Origin: Lingula anatina
Taxonomy: Eukaryota > Brachiopoda > Lingulata > Lingulida > Lingulidae
Direction of reading: 5' to 3'
Assembly (NCBI RefSeq): GCF_001039355.2
Contig: NW_019774491.1
Span: 16,630-80,629 of the forward strand
Length of the DNA: 64,000 nucleotides
Shown here: positions 1 through 12,990 of the stretch, piece by piece
Layout of the letters: each line of letters begins with the position of its first letter
How positions within the stretch are numbered: the first letter of the stretch is position 1
Program-made: the position numbers and the translations under genes
The notes under the pieces: generated by a model
What the model was told of the DNA's origin: nothing
Seen by the model: only the letters and a program-made list of their open reading frames with translations
The model's database searches: none

Positions 1-46
<46 letters not shown>
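1..46. repeat. (GT)n microsatellite
   Basis: Uninterrupted GT dinucleotide run at the window edge, inside the RNF123 intron that follows the exon at 122-365. The run probably continues outside the window. Confidence 0.95.
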
Positions 47-48
<2 letters not shown>

Positions 49-121
49 GTGCACATGTGCAGGTACTCTGAGTGCCTTTCTGCATGTATACATGCACACC
101 ACTAAATATTTCCATACTTAC

Positions 122-3036
122 CTGTATTCACAATTTGGTTGTTAGCAAAATGTTTTGCCAAGAACCTTGCAAATTCTTCATTAATCCTATCCAGGTGCTC
201 CAGAGCCCTGAAGGGCTGGATGGGATTGAAGTAGTGCTTCAAAGCATTGTAGGCATTGATGCAGACTTCAATGTAGTACTCTGGTATGAAGGGAAAAAAG
301 ACCGTGGCATTCTCAATGGTACGCATCGCAGTCTCCATTATCCACTGTACATCCAGCTGCTTCTCCTGAAATTTGATTTAAGTTGCATTGAAAAGTCACT
401 GAAAATATCCAAATTAAACAAAAATCAGAAGGATTGTGTATGCTGAGAAAGGAGTTATCAGAAGATTTTTTGATACCAGCTAAATTTAGTTTTTTTTCCT
501 TGTGCATGGAAAATGTTGACTTTCTCTTTCTTAGTAATTTTGTACTTGCCTTCATGTGTGCACATACACACTTGCATACACATCCTCAAACCAGTTTGTA
601 TGATATATCTTTGCTTTTATAAAAATTACTACCTTGGAGTAGACAACTGCTATGAGCCAAGCTCTCTGCCTAGCTTGTTCTGCAGACTTTTCTAGGAATA
701 CGGACTTGGCATGGTTGACCTCTGCTAACACTTCTGTCATCTGAATATATAACATTTGATATAAATAATAAATATAATGATAATAAGTGAAGATCTTGAC
801 ATTCTTTAATTGCACATATCTTAGGTGAAAAGATAACCCAAGGCAAGCTTCTTTCAGAAATAATATTGAAAATGAACCTGGACAATTAATTAGTACACCA
901 ATCAGGGATGAAAACTGAGATAAGACAGGAAGATAGAGCCTTCAGTTACACCTTTAATTTTTACTGAAGTTCAGAGAAACAGTTCAATTAACATTTTTTT
1001 GTTCTATACATGGGCTAATCCATTAGGAGGAGAGATTAATTCTGTGAACTTTATGCTGCATCTTTCACTACAGTCTTATACTATCCAATGATACATTTTA
1101 AACATTTCAAACTTTAAGATTAAACGCTCTGTATAAACACATTCAGGAAATTGGATAGACATCTATATTAAATTGACTCTAAAATAATTAATATTGATCT
1201 TGTTGTATGAATAATAGTTTTTTTTTCTTGCCTATTGAGTTCTGTCACCACAACATTACAAAATTTAAATGTGTGCACTGAATATGACTCTGTCAAGTGC
1301 TAAAGGGGAACAATTAAAAGACCCAAAAAATACAGGAACCAAATCTTTAAATCTTTTTTCTGAAACACAACCTAGATGGATAAATTCTTAACAGCCTTTA
1401 TCATAAAGAATAATTTCAGACTGAAGTTGTCTCGAGAAACAGGCCCCAAGTTACTTCTCCCCACAATCAAACCCCATTAAAAAAAATATAGGAACTTTAA
1501 AGATTCTCGTCTACCTACCTCTGGTGCAGCGCGGTCAATTTTACTCTGCGTGTCCTGTAGTGCCAGGACATACTCCTTCATTGTGTCATGGAGGGTGGCC
1601 ATTTTGCCCAGCTGTTTGTATGCCCCTATGTCAAATAACATGATTGTCCCATCTAACAGCTCTAGGAGGGAGGTAGGGGGGAGTTGTAGATCAGATCTGG
1701 ATCTGTGCTCACTGCATTTCTGCAAAAGTTCTGAAAGGCAAAGATACAACTTTTAAGCTGTTGCTAGCATAAGTTTTCGATAAAATGCTGGAAATTATTC
1801 ATTCTGGCAAAAGAAATGATTCTTCTTTAGTCTTTTTTGATTAATTTGATTATAAACAGACTGTCTGATTGAAAAAAGGCTACATAAACCTTAGCATTAA
1901 AATTCCCCACCATTGAAAAAATCAAGAAATCACCACATATCTACTGAAACCTAAGAAGGCTCAAATATCTTATTAACAAAACAGGAGGAGGAGGAGGGTA
2001 CCTCACCTTTGTGTTCTTTCTTCAGATGGCTCATTACTCCTCCAAATCTCTGGATGTCCACAAATGTCACACTGTCATCAGCAAAACACCATTCTGCTAC
2101 ATGAGCCTCTGGATGACAGTAATGAAAAAACACCATGGTCATAAGCAGAAACATTATCTATTGTACGACTATGATATGCCAACCAAAAATAGAAGTAAAG
2201 AAAAATAAAATAATGATAAAATAGTGCAATTTGTAATGGTTTCCCTCATTTTTTTATTAAAAAATTTCCAGCTGTTTACAGATTTCTAAAATTGTACAAT
2301 CACACAGCTGTAATGTATAAAACTCCATCTTAATAATGTATAATTCTCCATCTTTATTATATTTTAAGACAAAATTCAATCTTTATTATATTTTAAAACA
2401 TTCATTCTGACATTTGTGATTAACACTATGGAAAAATATTTAAAAAGAAAAGAAAAAAAGAAAAAGGAAAATAATTTTGCAAGACTATCCCAGCACATAC
2501 TGTCACTGCTGACCAGACCCCGTGAAGCAGCACGGGTCGCATGATCATCCCATAATGATCTAAGCAGACGGATCATTCTGTGAAATAAGCACAATATCAC
2601 TGGTAGGGGGCACTGCTGGACAGGATGTACCTAAAACAAAGATTATCATTTACTTTTGACTTACACATTATACACATCAAAGAGAGAAAGGCCTGGGGAA
2701 ATCAATCAAATATTGACAATTTGTGATAATACAACAGTAGATAATGCCAAACTATTGCCATCTTGCTATTTTACATTTCAAGACAGTCAAATAAATTTAT
2801 TAAATCATAAACAAAGGCAGTCAAATAAGCAAAATCACATTTTTTAATCCTTGTTTTTTGACCAAATAATTTTTCTAGCATGCTGTCCCAGTGAATATAT
2901 TGGTCTACCATTCCATTAGACTGATGCACATGAAATATTTTGTACCCATGCACACACTTACTCTCCCTGATGTCATGTTTTCCTTAAGAAACTCCTTAAA
3001 CTTCTGCAGAAATATAAACCTTGTGTTGGGTGCACC
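122..3036 (-). CDS. RNF123: RNF123 central exons up to the window edge
   Basis: Six exons: 2962-3036 ([16 protein letters not shown]), 2501-2630 ([18 protein letters not shown]), 2007-2108 ([18 protein letters not shown]), 1519-1730 ([25 protein letters not shown]), 633-740 ([18 protein letters not shown]) and 122-365 ([35 protein letters not shown]). Each aligns in order with the human RNF123 middle region. The last visible exon ends phase 1 at 122, so the gene continues off the window toward the RING. Confidence 0.93.
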
Positions 3037-6000
3037 CTAGAAAGACAATAAAACAAAGTATTTAAAAATGTACAACAAATTAAAATTTAAGTCAAAACAC
3101 CCATGATATATAGTGCAATTTACAAGATTTTAAATATATCACCTATTAAAAACTTTAAAGCATAGAAGTGGATGTAAACAGAGTAGCATAGGCTATTCTC
3201 AACTCAGCTGGTTATACAAATGTATTCAACTTGAAAAATTTTTAAAATTATTCTTAAAAGAATATAATAAGTTAATTCATGACTTTAATACTCAGCTCAC
3301 CCTTTTGCCATCATTATCTATCATAAGACAACTTAGAATCTCCACTTGAATGTCTTCTAATTCTGAAACAAAATGATATTTGTCCACTGCTAATGACTCT
3401 CATTATCTAATGGTTTTATCACAATATTCTTAAACAAAAACAATTTATATCATATGATAATCATTGAAACATAAGCACTGTCTTTTTAGTAAGAGAGAAT
3501 TAAATTCTGTGGTCGCCATCAACATTCTTCCTTCACTCAATTTTTTTTGTTTAAGAACATTTTCACCTAATAGACATTACAACAACAATTGCCATATGTG
3601 CAAACACATATTCAGAATACCTGAATTAGAAATGTCACCATCAACAACACTACATCCATAACAGTGGCTCAGCTAACACAATCTTACCTTTTACTCTCTT
3701 TCTCAGAGCCTCACAAGCATCCAGATACTGCTTCTGTTTTGGTGCAATGACAGGCTCAGCTGGAAGGTCCTCATCTTCTTCATTATTGTCATCCTAGAAG
3801 GAAAAATATTATCATCTACAGGGGCAAAATTAAGTTCTTGTTAATTAGTCAATGCTACCAAATTGCTGATCTTGCCAGAGTTTTAGACATACCAAATTTA
3901 CCTTATTCATACTTCTTTAGACATACCAAATTTACCCTATTCTTACTTCTTTAGACATACCAAATTTACCCTATTCTTACTGTAAGAAAAACATTCACAC
4001 ATCAGCTATGGTGAATGGAAAAAATAGGGGGAGATCCATCCTCTTTTTTTATATTTTTTTATTTTTATTTATTTCATTTCATTTTATTTATTTGTTCAGG
4101 ACATCAATTGTTCTAGCAGTTACTTACACCAATTATCAGCTAAATATGTGTCACAACTCGTACTTGGCACTTGCATATCTATTATACACACAACTATGAA
4201 GTCTACTCTGATGACCACACGTTAAATAGACTCCAGGTGACAGGTGACATCATTAAGAACACCTGACCAATGGTCAACCTGGGGTTATACCCATACTGAC
4301 CTCCTTGACCTCTGCCCACCACACCTCAGGAATAAGCTCTAGAAGACTGGTGTCGTCTGCTGGCTTGACGTGCATGAAGATTGGGAACTTGATTTTATCA
4401 AATCTAACATTGGTTAAGGAGTGGGCAGATTTTAGAGAATACTGTCATCATGCAGAATGACTCTTTAAAAATGAACTTACTGCAACTGCTGGCTATGATA
4501 ACATTGCCTCCTCCTTACAAGGACTATGGTTGTAATGAAAGAAATAGTTTTGAAAAACCAGACATGATTTTAGGTTGTACAAAGTAAATAGAACATATTT
4601 CAAGATCTCCTCATGGTGGGGATCTGGGAGCCCACTTCACATGAAACACATCCAATAATAAAATTGGGTTTCTGTCTAATTCAAAAAAAAAAAAAAAAAA
4701 AAAATCATGTCTGCAAAACTTATGTTTATGTAATTGTAACTGGGTGTCTAATTATTTTCATCCACTTAAAACATTTAATATGTTTTTTATTAGTAAACTG
4801 TCAGACATTAAGGTAAAGGATACAAAACAAACTTGAGTAAGTGTTTCCTGACGTCAGCATGCCTTAAGATAACAAGGAGCAGGGTTAAATATTTTCTCTG
4901 GAAAAAAAAGAAAGAAAAATATAATTACTTGAGCCTTAGACAAGTATGTAATAGTTATATAGTTTATTTATATACAGAAAATTAAAAACTATATAAAAAT
5001 CCAGCATGTACATTAAATTCATATTAGTCATCCCTATTTGTACATCACAAAAGAATGGTTTATAAACAAAATAAAATTCCAAACAGCTTTATTACTGGCT
5101 TGGCTTTGGTTAACCACTTATTTTCCTAAGTTTTGTAAAAGCCAATAACAATAAAGCTCAAACACATGCACACACACTACCTGTTCAGTGAAGTCTGTAG
5201 TGATGGGAGAGAACCTGTAACCTGCCAGCAAACCAATGGCCAGGTATTCAAGACATGGCTTCAACTCAAACTCCTGTAAAATATGTTCTCACACTTTAAG
5301 TGGACAGTTATATTATATATATACAGTATTCAAGTTATTGATTACTATAGCACATTAAGCAATCGAGATTAGTGCATAAAGCAATTGAGTTTAGAGCATA
5401 CTTCCACAAATCCAGGTTAAATTGGCTTAAAATGCACAACTACTTGCCATCCAGCAGGACTNCAATTAAAATTTAAGTCAAAACACCCATGGTATATAGT
5501 GCAATTTACAAGATTTTAAATATATCACCTATTAAAAACTTTAAAGCATAGAAGTGGATGTAAACAGAGAAGCATAGGCTATTCTCAACTCAGCTGGTTA
5601 TACAAATGTATTCAACTTGAAAATTTTTTAAAATTATTCTTTAAAGAATATAATAAGTTAATTCATGACTTTAATACTCAGCTCACCCTTTTGCCATCAT
5701 TATCTATCATAAGACAACTTAGAATCTCCACTTGAATGTCTTCTAATTCTGAAACAAAATGATATTTGTCCACTGCTAATGACTGTCATTATCTAATGGT
5801 TTTATCACAATATTCTTAAACAAAAACAATTTATATAATATGATAATCATTGAAACATAAGCACTGTCTTTTTAGTAAGAGAGAATTAAATTCTGTGGGC
5901 GCCATCAACATTCTTCCTTCACTCAATTTTTTATGTTTAAGAACATTTTTACCTAATAGACATTACAACAACAATTGCCATATGTGCAAACACATATTCA

Positions 6001-9000
6001 AAATACCTGAATTAGAAATGTCACCATCAACAACACTACATCCTAAACAGTGGCTCAGCTAACACAACCTTACCTTTTACTCTCTTTCTCAGAGCCTCAC
6101 AAGCATCCAGATACTGCTTCTGTTTTGGTGCAATGACAGGCTCAGCTGGAAGGTCCTCATCTTCTTCATTATTGTCATCCTAGAAGGAAAAATATTATCA
6201 TCTACAGGGGCCAAATTAAGTTCTTGCTGATCTTGCCAGAGTTTTAGACATACCAAATTTACCCTATTCTTACTTCTTAAGACATACCAAATTTACCCTA
6301 TTCTTACAGTAAGAAATAGATTTACACATCAACTATGGTGAATGGAAAAAATAGGGGAGATCCACCATCTTTTTTTAAATATTTTTTACTTTTTATTTAT
6401 TTATTTATTTATTTTTTTTTTTGTTCAGGACATCAATTGTTGTAGTGGTTACTTACACCAATTATCAGCCAAATATGTGTCACAACTCGTACTTGGAACT
6501 TGCATATATATTATACACACAACTATGAAGTCTACTCTGATGACCACATGTAACACTAGCTCCAGGTGGCAGGTGACATCATTAAGAACAACTGACCAAT
6601 GGTCAACCTGGGGTTATACCCATACTGACCTCCTTGACCTCTGCCCACCACACCTCGGGAATAAGCTCCAGAAGACTGGTGTCATCTGCTGGTTTGACGT
6701 GCATGAAGATTGGGAACTTGATTTTATCAAATCTAACATTGGTTAAGAAGTGGGCAGATTTTAGAGAATACTGTCATATTTCATGCAGAATGACTCTTTA
6801 AAACTGAACTTACTGCAACTGCTGGCTATGATAACATTGCCTCCTCCTTACAAGGACTATGGTTGTAATGAAAGAAATAGTTTTAAAAAACCAGACATAA
6901 CTTTAGGTTGTACAATGTAATTAGAACAAATTTCCAGATGGCCTCATGATGGGGATCTGGGAGGCCACTTCACATGAAACACATTCAATAATAAAATTGG
7001 GTTTCTGTCTAACCCCCCCCCCCCCCCGAAAAAAAAAAATCATGTCTGCAAAACTTAAGTTTATGTAATTGTAGTTGGGTGTCTAATTATTTTCATCCAC
7101 TTAAAATATTTAATATGTTTTTTATTAGTAAACTGTCAGACATTAAAGTAAAGGATACAAAACAAACTTGAGTAAGTGTTTCCTGATGTCAGCATGCCGT
7201 AAAATAACCAGGAGCAGGGTTAAATATTTTCTCTGGAAAAAAAAAAGAAAGAAAGATATAAGTACTTGAGCCTTAGAAAAATATTTTATATTTATTTATA
7301 TACAGAAAATTAAAAAACTATATAAAAATCCAGCATGTACATTAAATTCATATTAGTCATCCCTATTTGTACATCACAAAAGAATGATTTATAAACAAAA
7401 TAAAATTCCAAACAGCTTTACTCCTGGCACTAGCTTGGCTTTGGTTAACCACTTATTTTCCTAAGTTTTGTAAAAGCCAATAACAATAAAGCTCAAACAC
7501 ATGCACACACACTACCTGTTCTGTAAAGTCTGTAGTGATGGGAGAGAACCTGTAACCTGCCAGCAAACCAATTGCCAGGTATTCAAGACATGGCTTCAAC
7601 TCAAACTCCTGTAAAATATGTGTCACACTTTAAGTGGACAGTTATATTATATATACACAGTATTCAAGTTATTGATTACTATAGCACATTAAGCAATCGA
7701 GATTAGTGCATAAAGCAATTGAGTTTAGAGCATACTTCCACAAATCCAGGTTAAATTGGCTTAAAATGCACAACTACTTGCCATCCAGCAGGACTTGTCA
7801 CACTCTAGCCTCGAAAAAGAGCTAATACTTTGTTGTGAAAAAAAAGTGGTATATGAAGTGATGATACAATTTTCTTCAAAACAACAGTTTTTTGCACCTC
7901 ACTATTTTGGCTGTTTTAATGACTTGGTGTATTACACAGCTGACAAAGTTCTTTAATTACTATTCTTACCTGTGCGTACATCCACAGCATATTTAGCATC
8001 TGTATAACTCTGTTGTTGTCAGTCTTAACATCATCAGGGTGGCAGTTACGCAATAAATACTTTAGCAAGCACTCCTCAACAACATAAGCTTTGGTCTGAA
8101 AAAAATTTTTTGAAATGTGATTTTATCAAAAGTAAATTTTCTGATTTGGTTGAAATTCCTAAGCAGCTTGGCTTAGAGAAATGTTTACCCTAGATAGATC
8201 CCGTCTTTCTATGCAAGAAAAGTTTTAAGTTTACTCATAGTCTACGTATTAAACACCATCACCAACAAAAATGTGCACAATATACACTTAACTGCTAAGA
8301 AGCAGAGAACACGTGCAGTCATCACAAAAGCTTACCAGTAAAGGGACCAGCTTTTCAAACACGTGCCCCATTACCAATAGCAGGGTGGCCTTTCTGCTTC
8401 TGCCCTCAGATTTCAATGGGAGAGCCTCTGGAACCAGTGCCACACTGGGTTGCTGGAACAGGACAGAGCTCCTACTTATTTTCAATGCTGGTATTTTAAA
8501 ATTATCTAAGTATAAACAGAAGCCATAATTAATTAGGAAAAAGGGGGAATTTAAAAAAAATTAACATATTGACACTTTACATAATACAGCTACCATTCAA
8601 AAAAGAGTTATGCCACAAACTGCTACAGCTCACTGACATTTTTTATTCAGATTATGCAAAAGGCTTACTCTTTTATGAAAAGGAATAAGTTGGCATTTTA
8701 ATTAGTCATCGATTTGATTAACATCTTGTGCTGGCAATCTATCATTTAAACTTTTTGAGAATAAAATTAAAACTGGTGTGTGAAAGTTTACAGTCAGAGC
8801 ATACAAATATGCAAACTGAAAGAAAAAATCAAAAAGTATTGATAAATAAATAAATAATAAATTATAACCTACCTGGTTCTCTTTCTCAATCAATGGCAAA
8901 AGTCTATCAACCCAAGACAGAAGAGTCCACGCCTTAGTAACATTAACTGTAGGGGGTGCCTGAAGTGCCCGGTAGCCTTCAATGGGATACTTAAGAGGTG

Positions 9001-9419
9001 TAGCACCAAAATTCACACGAATGTTTTCTCCAAATGAGAGACTGACTGAGGGGAAGTAAGCCATTTCTCTGCCCAGACGTATGTTGCTGAATGCTGTTCC
9101 CATTGACTGGCCATTTCTTAAATATTTCATAATATTCATCATAGTGGCATGTGGTGGATGGATAATTTAAAATAAAACTATCGTTTTTAGTGCAAAAAAA
9201 AATAAATTTGTTCATGCAACATTATTCTTTACTTAAGTGAAAAAAAATTTTTTTTGGAATAGTACATCCTTAGTCTTCACAAACTTTTAACAGAATTCTT
9301 GTTTCTGTTTTCTTACCTGAAAAATGTGACAGTGCCCTCATCACAGTCTATACCACAACTGATTATGTCTCCTGTCAACCAGCCCTGAAACAGAAGACAT
9401 TTATTTGCTGTTAGTGTGT

Positions 9420-9464
<45 letters not shown>

Positions 9465-12400
9465 GTTCAGACATTACCTTTAACTTCAGTGCATCATTTT
9501 AAGCATTTGCTATTAATTCCTTGAGCCTAGAAAAATATACTGAATCAATATCTTACTTGACCATATCTTTGTGTCTTCACATTCCATTTCCTCAGCCTGT
9601 TGCCATCATATGCATAGGAATTTGCTGTGTCACCCACACCTTCCTAGAGAGAGTAGGTATTTTTTCATGTAATTTTTCTTTGCAATATCAATAATGATTT
9701 CTTAAAATTGTCACTGCCAGATTACATTTGGGTAAATTTTACTATTTTAAAAATTGGACTTGGGGAACTAGTAACTAACAGCTCAGACCTGCTAAACTTA
9801 GATAATATTATGAAAAGATTTTTGCAACGGCATTTCTCTTTCTTCATATTTTTGACACTATTCCCATAAAATTCTTACAACCTGGTGTCTCAAAGAACCA
9901 GTAAGAGAAACAATTTTGGCACAGACTGCAATCAAACAACCTACCTCTTGAGAGAAAGTACAATTGATTGTAGACCATCCAAGTTGCATGACCCCCTTTG
10001 AACCAAGCATGACTTCATAAATCCACTTTCCTGATAGATAAATGGAGATAATTGTGGTATGGCTATGTGCTAACCAATCAAGGTGAATCCACAAAACATT
10101 ACATCCTGAGTCATGTCAATGACGCTCATATTTTGAGAAATACTGTTAGTCTTAACTTGTCCACATTATTTGTGTTGTTATATAATATATTGTATCCTTC
10201 AATGTGGAATGAAATCAAGAGCAATTAAAAAGTGGCATAAAACAGTTATGCAAATATATATAATACACAAAATGTGTGCATCACTAAAGCAACAAAGAGA
10301 GCCATTTTTTGTGGAATGACCCAACAATTAACTTCTATGGCATGTGCCCAATGCAAGTCTATTAGCATATTTATACAGAATGTGACTCAAAAATAATTGC
10401 AGTTCCACAGCAAATGTGGAGGTTTAAATATGTACCAAATTTAACAGCATATTTGAGTAGCAGACATTGAGGTTTACATACCAATTGTCAAAATTTTAAT
10501 ATGAATGTACTCACCTTTGAACACACAACCGTTAGCCCTAATAGTGCAGAAATTACTATGGCTAGCAACCTGAATACATAAAAAAAATGACATTTTGTCA
10601 TTGATTTTTAAACAGTATTTCAACAGAATATCATTATGACATATCCATGGGTTACCAATGACTAAAGAAATGAGCCAATCAGTCAACTTTTCTTGCTAGA
10701 TTTTTCATTTTTTGTGCTCCTAGGAAAGCCAGCACAAAATGTACAAAGTGATCCAAAGGGGTATGCTCCCCAGGGTAAATTTTGGCATTTCAGTTTAAAT
10801 CGTGAGGAGTGGCTGGTGATTTTAGCAAGGCAGCCCCTCTTGCTTGTCTTTATGCAGGGGAAATACAAGATTCCAGTTACTCAATTTCAGCATATTAAAA
10901 AAAAAACTTAAGTCCATAAGCAACAGTTGTGGCTTTTACACTACTGCTGCTGTTACTGCTACTACAGCAGTACTGTTACTACTTCTACAGTATTTCTTTT
11001 AAAACTGCTATTATTTCTACTTGATATTACTATTATTCCTCCTACTACTACTAATACATTAACTACTGCATCTACTACAACCTACCCTACCTTGTACCAG
11101 GGTCACAGATATGTCTCTGGCTAATTCATGACACAATTCTATAATTTTTTCTGGAGAAAAGTGCATGTAATTACCCTGCCGCCCTAGCAGAGGGTATACT
11201 TACCCCCAGCCTGTCAGCCTCAACAAGCAGAGTGCCCACATTGGCAGTGATGTCAAACAGGATGTCTTGGGGGCCCAGGAACCCCACGCGTTCTGAAATA
11301 ATTCAAATATCATAAATCTTCATTTTTTTTTAACTAATTTAATATAAATCACACTGGCTGACGTTGTCTTGTTTGTTTGTTTGTTTGTTTTTTCCTTATT
11401 AGACATGGTTTTGACTTACAAACAAGCATGTGCTATTTTATTACTGCTCTGCCTTAACAGACCTGCTTGCCAAACCTGACTCATTCTTTCTCTTAAAACT
11501 GTGTATCAGCATGGATAAATTTAAAAAAAAAATAGGATGATAATTGGCAATACTGGGGTATAATTAAATATACATACTAGTATGTACATGTGGAACAATA
11601 ATGAGAGTGGGGAATATCTTTTGCTTTCCTCTTGATTTGCCTTATTTTAAGAGCATGATGCTCTTTTAAAGCCCAAAATGTAGCATGAAATTTGATTTAG
11701 GGATTTCATTGATCCACCTGATTAGCATAAATTTACAACTGTGATTCGCCCTCCCAAATTGTGAAAACATAGCATTAGCCCTACAGTAATTTTGGCCAAA
11801 GACTGAAATTGCTTTCAATTCTTGGTGATTGAGTTGTTTTAATCTTGGTGATATGTGATTAAACTGTCTTTTTCTTGGTGATTGGTGATTCTGTGGAGTG
11901 AGGTTCTCCCCACCCTTGATTATGGAAGGTGGTAAGGTGTTGTAAAAGGACAAACTTACAAAAAATGGCATATAACTTTTTTAATCATGAATTAACCTTG
12001 CATACACTGTATCATTTAGTGGCCAATGTGGTGAGTTCTGCACCATTTCTGGTGGGATAATTTACCTGGTGATTTGTGTTCTTCTGATTGTTTGTCAAGC
12101 ACTGAGTCCAAAAATGAAGACAAGGCCGGGAAACCAACATCTTTCCTATAAATAAACAATGAACAATCACATTTGTTCCAAAGTAAATCAGGTGTTAGCT
12201 ATCAATCTGTTAAAAACTTAACAATAAACGTTTTGGACATTTGAAAATAAAAGAAAGTAAGGAGGACTTAATGCATTCTTTTAAAACACAAGAAGTTATC
12301 AGCTGAACCATAAAACAAGTATTTAATTAACAAAGCTTTCTGCTAAACTAAAAAAATTAGTTACCTAAAATAAATAACTTATAAAATCAAACCCTGCACA

Positions 12401-12990
12401 AAATGACATATTTTTATGTTGTATACATACCTTGGATCATCAGATTTGACACTGCTCAGTTCAGGGAAAACTTGTAACAGCAAGTGCCTCTGTTCCCTTG
12501 TCAGCTCTGCAAAAGAATTATCATATTTAAAACATTATAATTCATCTTACCTGCAGCAAAAAAAAAACACTTAGCCATACAATATCTATATCATATAATC
12601 GTTCTTTCACTTTGATATGAATATAGCCTACTTGTCTTTAAAAATATTAGTATAAAACGTACATGTATTAAATGGGGGGGGGGGGGCTAAACAGGTTTAA
12701 CTACTTAACTCAGTGCCGAATGAAAAAAATGCTTTATATTTTACAACTTGAAAATAATTTCGTGAGAGTTTTCTGTAGACTAGGTAAATTATGTGTACTA
12801 GAAATTGGCGAAAAGATTTCATTCGACCTCAAAAAGGGAAATTCCGACGGTCAGACGGACATCAAAAATAACACCACATCGTGCAGAAAACGAAACTGCA
12901 GTCTTTACCCTGTACACTTTCCTCTCTTCTGTCGTCGCCAGATGCTTTCTGCTCGAAAGAAGAATTCGGGAAGTCAAAATTACTGGCCAT
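122..12990 (-). CDS. RNF123: E3 ubiquitin-protein ligase RNF123 (KPC1), 5' part of gene
   Basis: Split gene on the minus strand. Exons in transcript order: 12909-12990 (ATG at 12990), 12431-12506, 12066-12145, 11204-11292, 10515-10569, 9945-10030, 9557-9643, 9317-9384, 8873-9116, about 8336-8488 (5' edge unresolved), 7970-8095, 7516-7608, 7164-7232, 6630-6770, 6074-6179, 5687-5748, [second copy of those five: 5181-5273, 4829-4897, 4301-4441, 3688-3793, 3301-3362], 2962-3036, 2501-2630, 2007-2108, 1519-1730, 633-740, 122-365. Donor and acceptor phases agree except at the 8873/8488 join. Identity rests on collinear similarity to vertebrate RNF123: a SPRY block ([28 protein letters not shown]), then [13 protein letters not shown] and YNALKHYF. 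In mammals KPC1 with KPC2 ubiquitinates p27Kip1 in the cytoplasm. The C-terminal RING finger is outside the window, so catalytic residues cannot be checked. The roughly 100-residue linker of the human protein before the SLLE[VL]LDG block is only about 20 residues here. Confidence 0.95.
3078..5461. repeat. Duplicated RNF123 block, copy 1 (probable second haplotype)
   Basis: A 2.38-kb stretch nearly identical to 5464-7795. It carries five RNF123 exons (5181-5273, 4829-4897, 4301-4441, 3688-3793, 3301-3362). It ends at 5461 directly before a single N. Differences from copy 2 are SNPs and short indels. In the 69-nt exon several changes are silent (CTT/CTG, ATC/ATT, AGG/CGG) and one is Val/Ile, as expected for alleles under coding constraint. 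Confidence 0.9.
3887..3980. repeat. 34-bp tandem repeat, three copies
   Basis: Unit beginning acataccaaatttacc, repeated three times in an RNF123 intron. The matching position in the second block copy (about 6247-6310) has only two units. Confidence 0.85.
5462..5462. other. Single-N assembly join
   Basis: One ambiguous base exactly where copy 1 of the RNF123 block ends and copy 2 begins. Assemblers and scaffolders often place a lone N between contigs whose ends overlap. Confidence 0.9.
5464..7795. repeat. Duplicated RNF123 block, copy 2
   Basis: A 2.33-kb near-copy of 3078-5461 carrying the same five exons at 7516-7608, 7164-7232, 6630-6770, 6074-6179 and 5687-5748 (471 nt together, 157 codons). 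The set enters and leaves in phase 0, so both copies spliced together would keep the frame and repeat 157 residues. No known RNF123 has such a repeat. This copy runs directly into unique upstream gene sequence at 7796. Confidence 0.9.
8873..11292 (-). CDS. RNF123: RNF123 SPRY-domain exons
   Basis: Six exons (11204-11292, 10515-10569, 9945-10030, 9557-9643, 9317-9384, 8873-9116) encode the SPRY/B30.2 domain. It runs from [13 protein letters not shown] through [39 protein letters not shown] and [16 protein letters not shown] to [20 protein letters not shown] and GYRALQAPP. In RNF123 this domain belongs to the substrate and partner-binding N-terminal region. All internal splice phases agree (0, 1, 0, 0, 2), which supports an intact domain. 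Confidence 0.95.
9428..9461. repeat. (GA)n microsatellite
   Basis: Pure GA run in the RNF123 intron between the exons at 9317-9384 and 9557-9643. Confidence 0.95.
10934..11096. repeat. Degenerate trinucleotide tract (CTG/CTA/TTA family)
   Basis: Cryptically simple sequence built of three-base words (tactgc, ttactac, attatt, cctacta). It lies in the RNF123 intron between 10515-10569 and 11204-11292, and no coding exon overlaps it. Confidence 0.75.
12066..12990 (-). CDS. RNF123: RNF123 N-terminal exons (start codon)
   Basis: Exon 1 (12909-12990) begins at ATG 12990 with [14 protein letters not shown] and ends phase 1 at CAGG|gtaaag. Exon 2 (12431-12506) reads [19 protein letters not shown]. 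Exon 3 (12066-12145) reads [18 protein letters not shown]. Phases join without a stop. This stretch is weakly conserved, so the start is inferred from the open frame and its position opposite the GDI promoter rather than from similarity. Confidence 0.8.

Noticed and set aside
72-446. Plus-strand 124-aa open frame
   Set aside because: Antisense to the RNF123 exon 122-365, whose minus-strand translation matches a known family with correct splice sites.
6342-6746. Plus-strand 134-aa frame in the RNF123 block
   Set aside because: Antisense to the exon 6630-6770, which encodes the conserved ELIPEVWW region. The rest is TTTA-rich intron.
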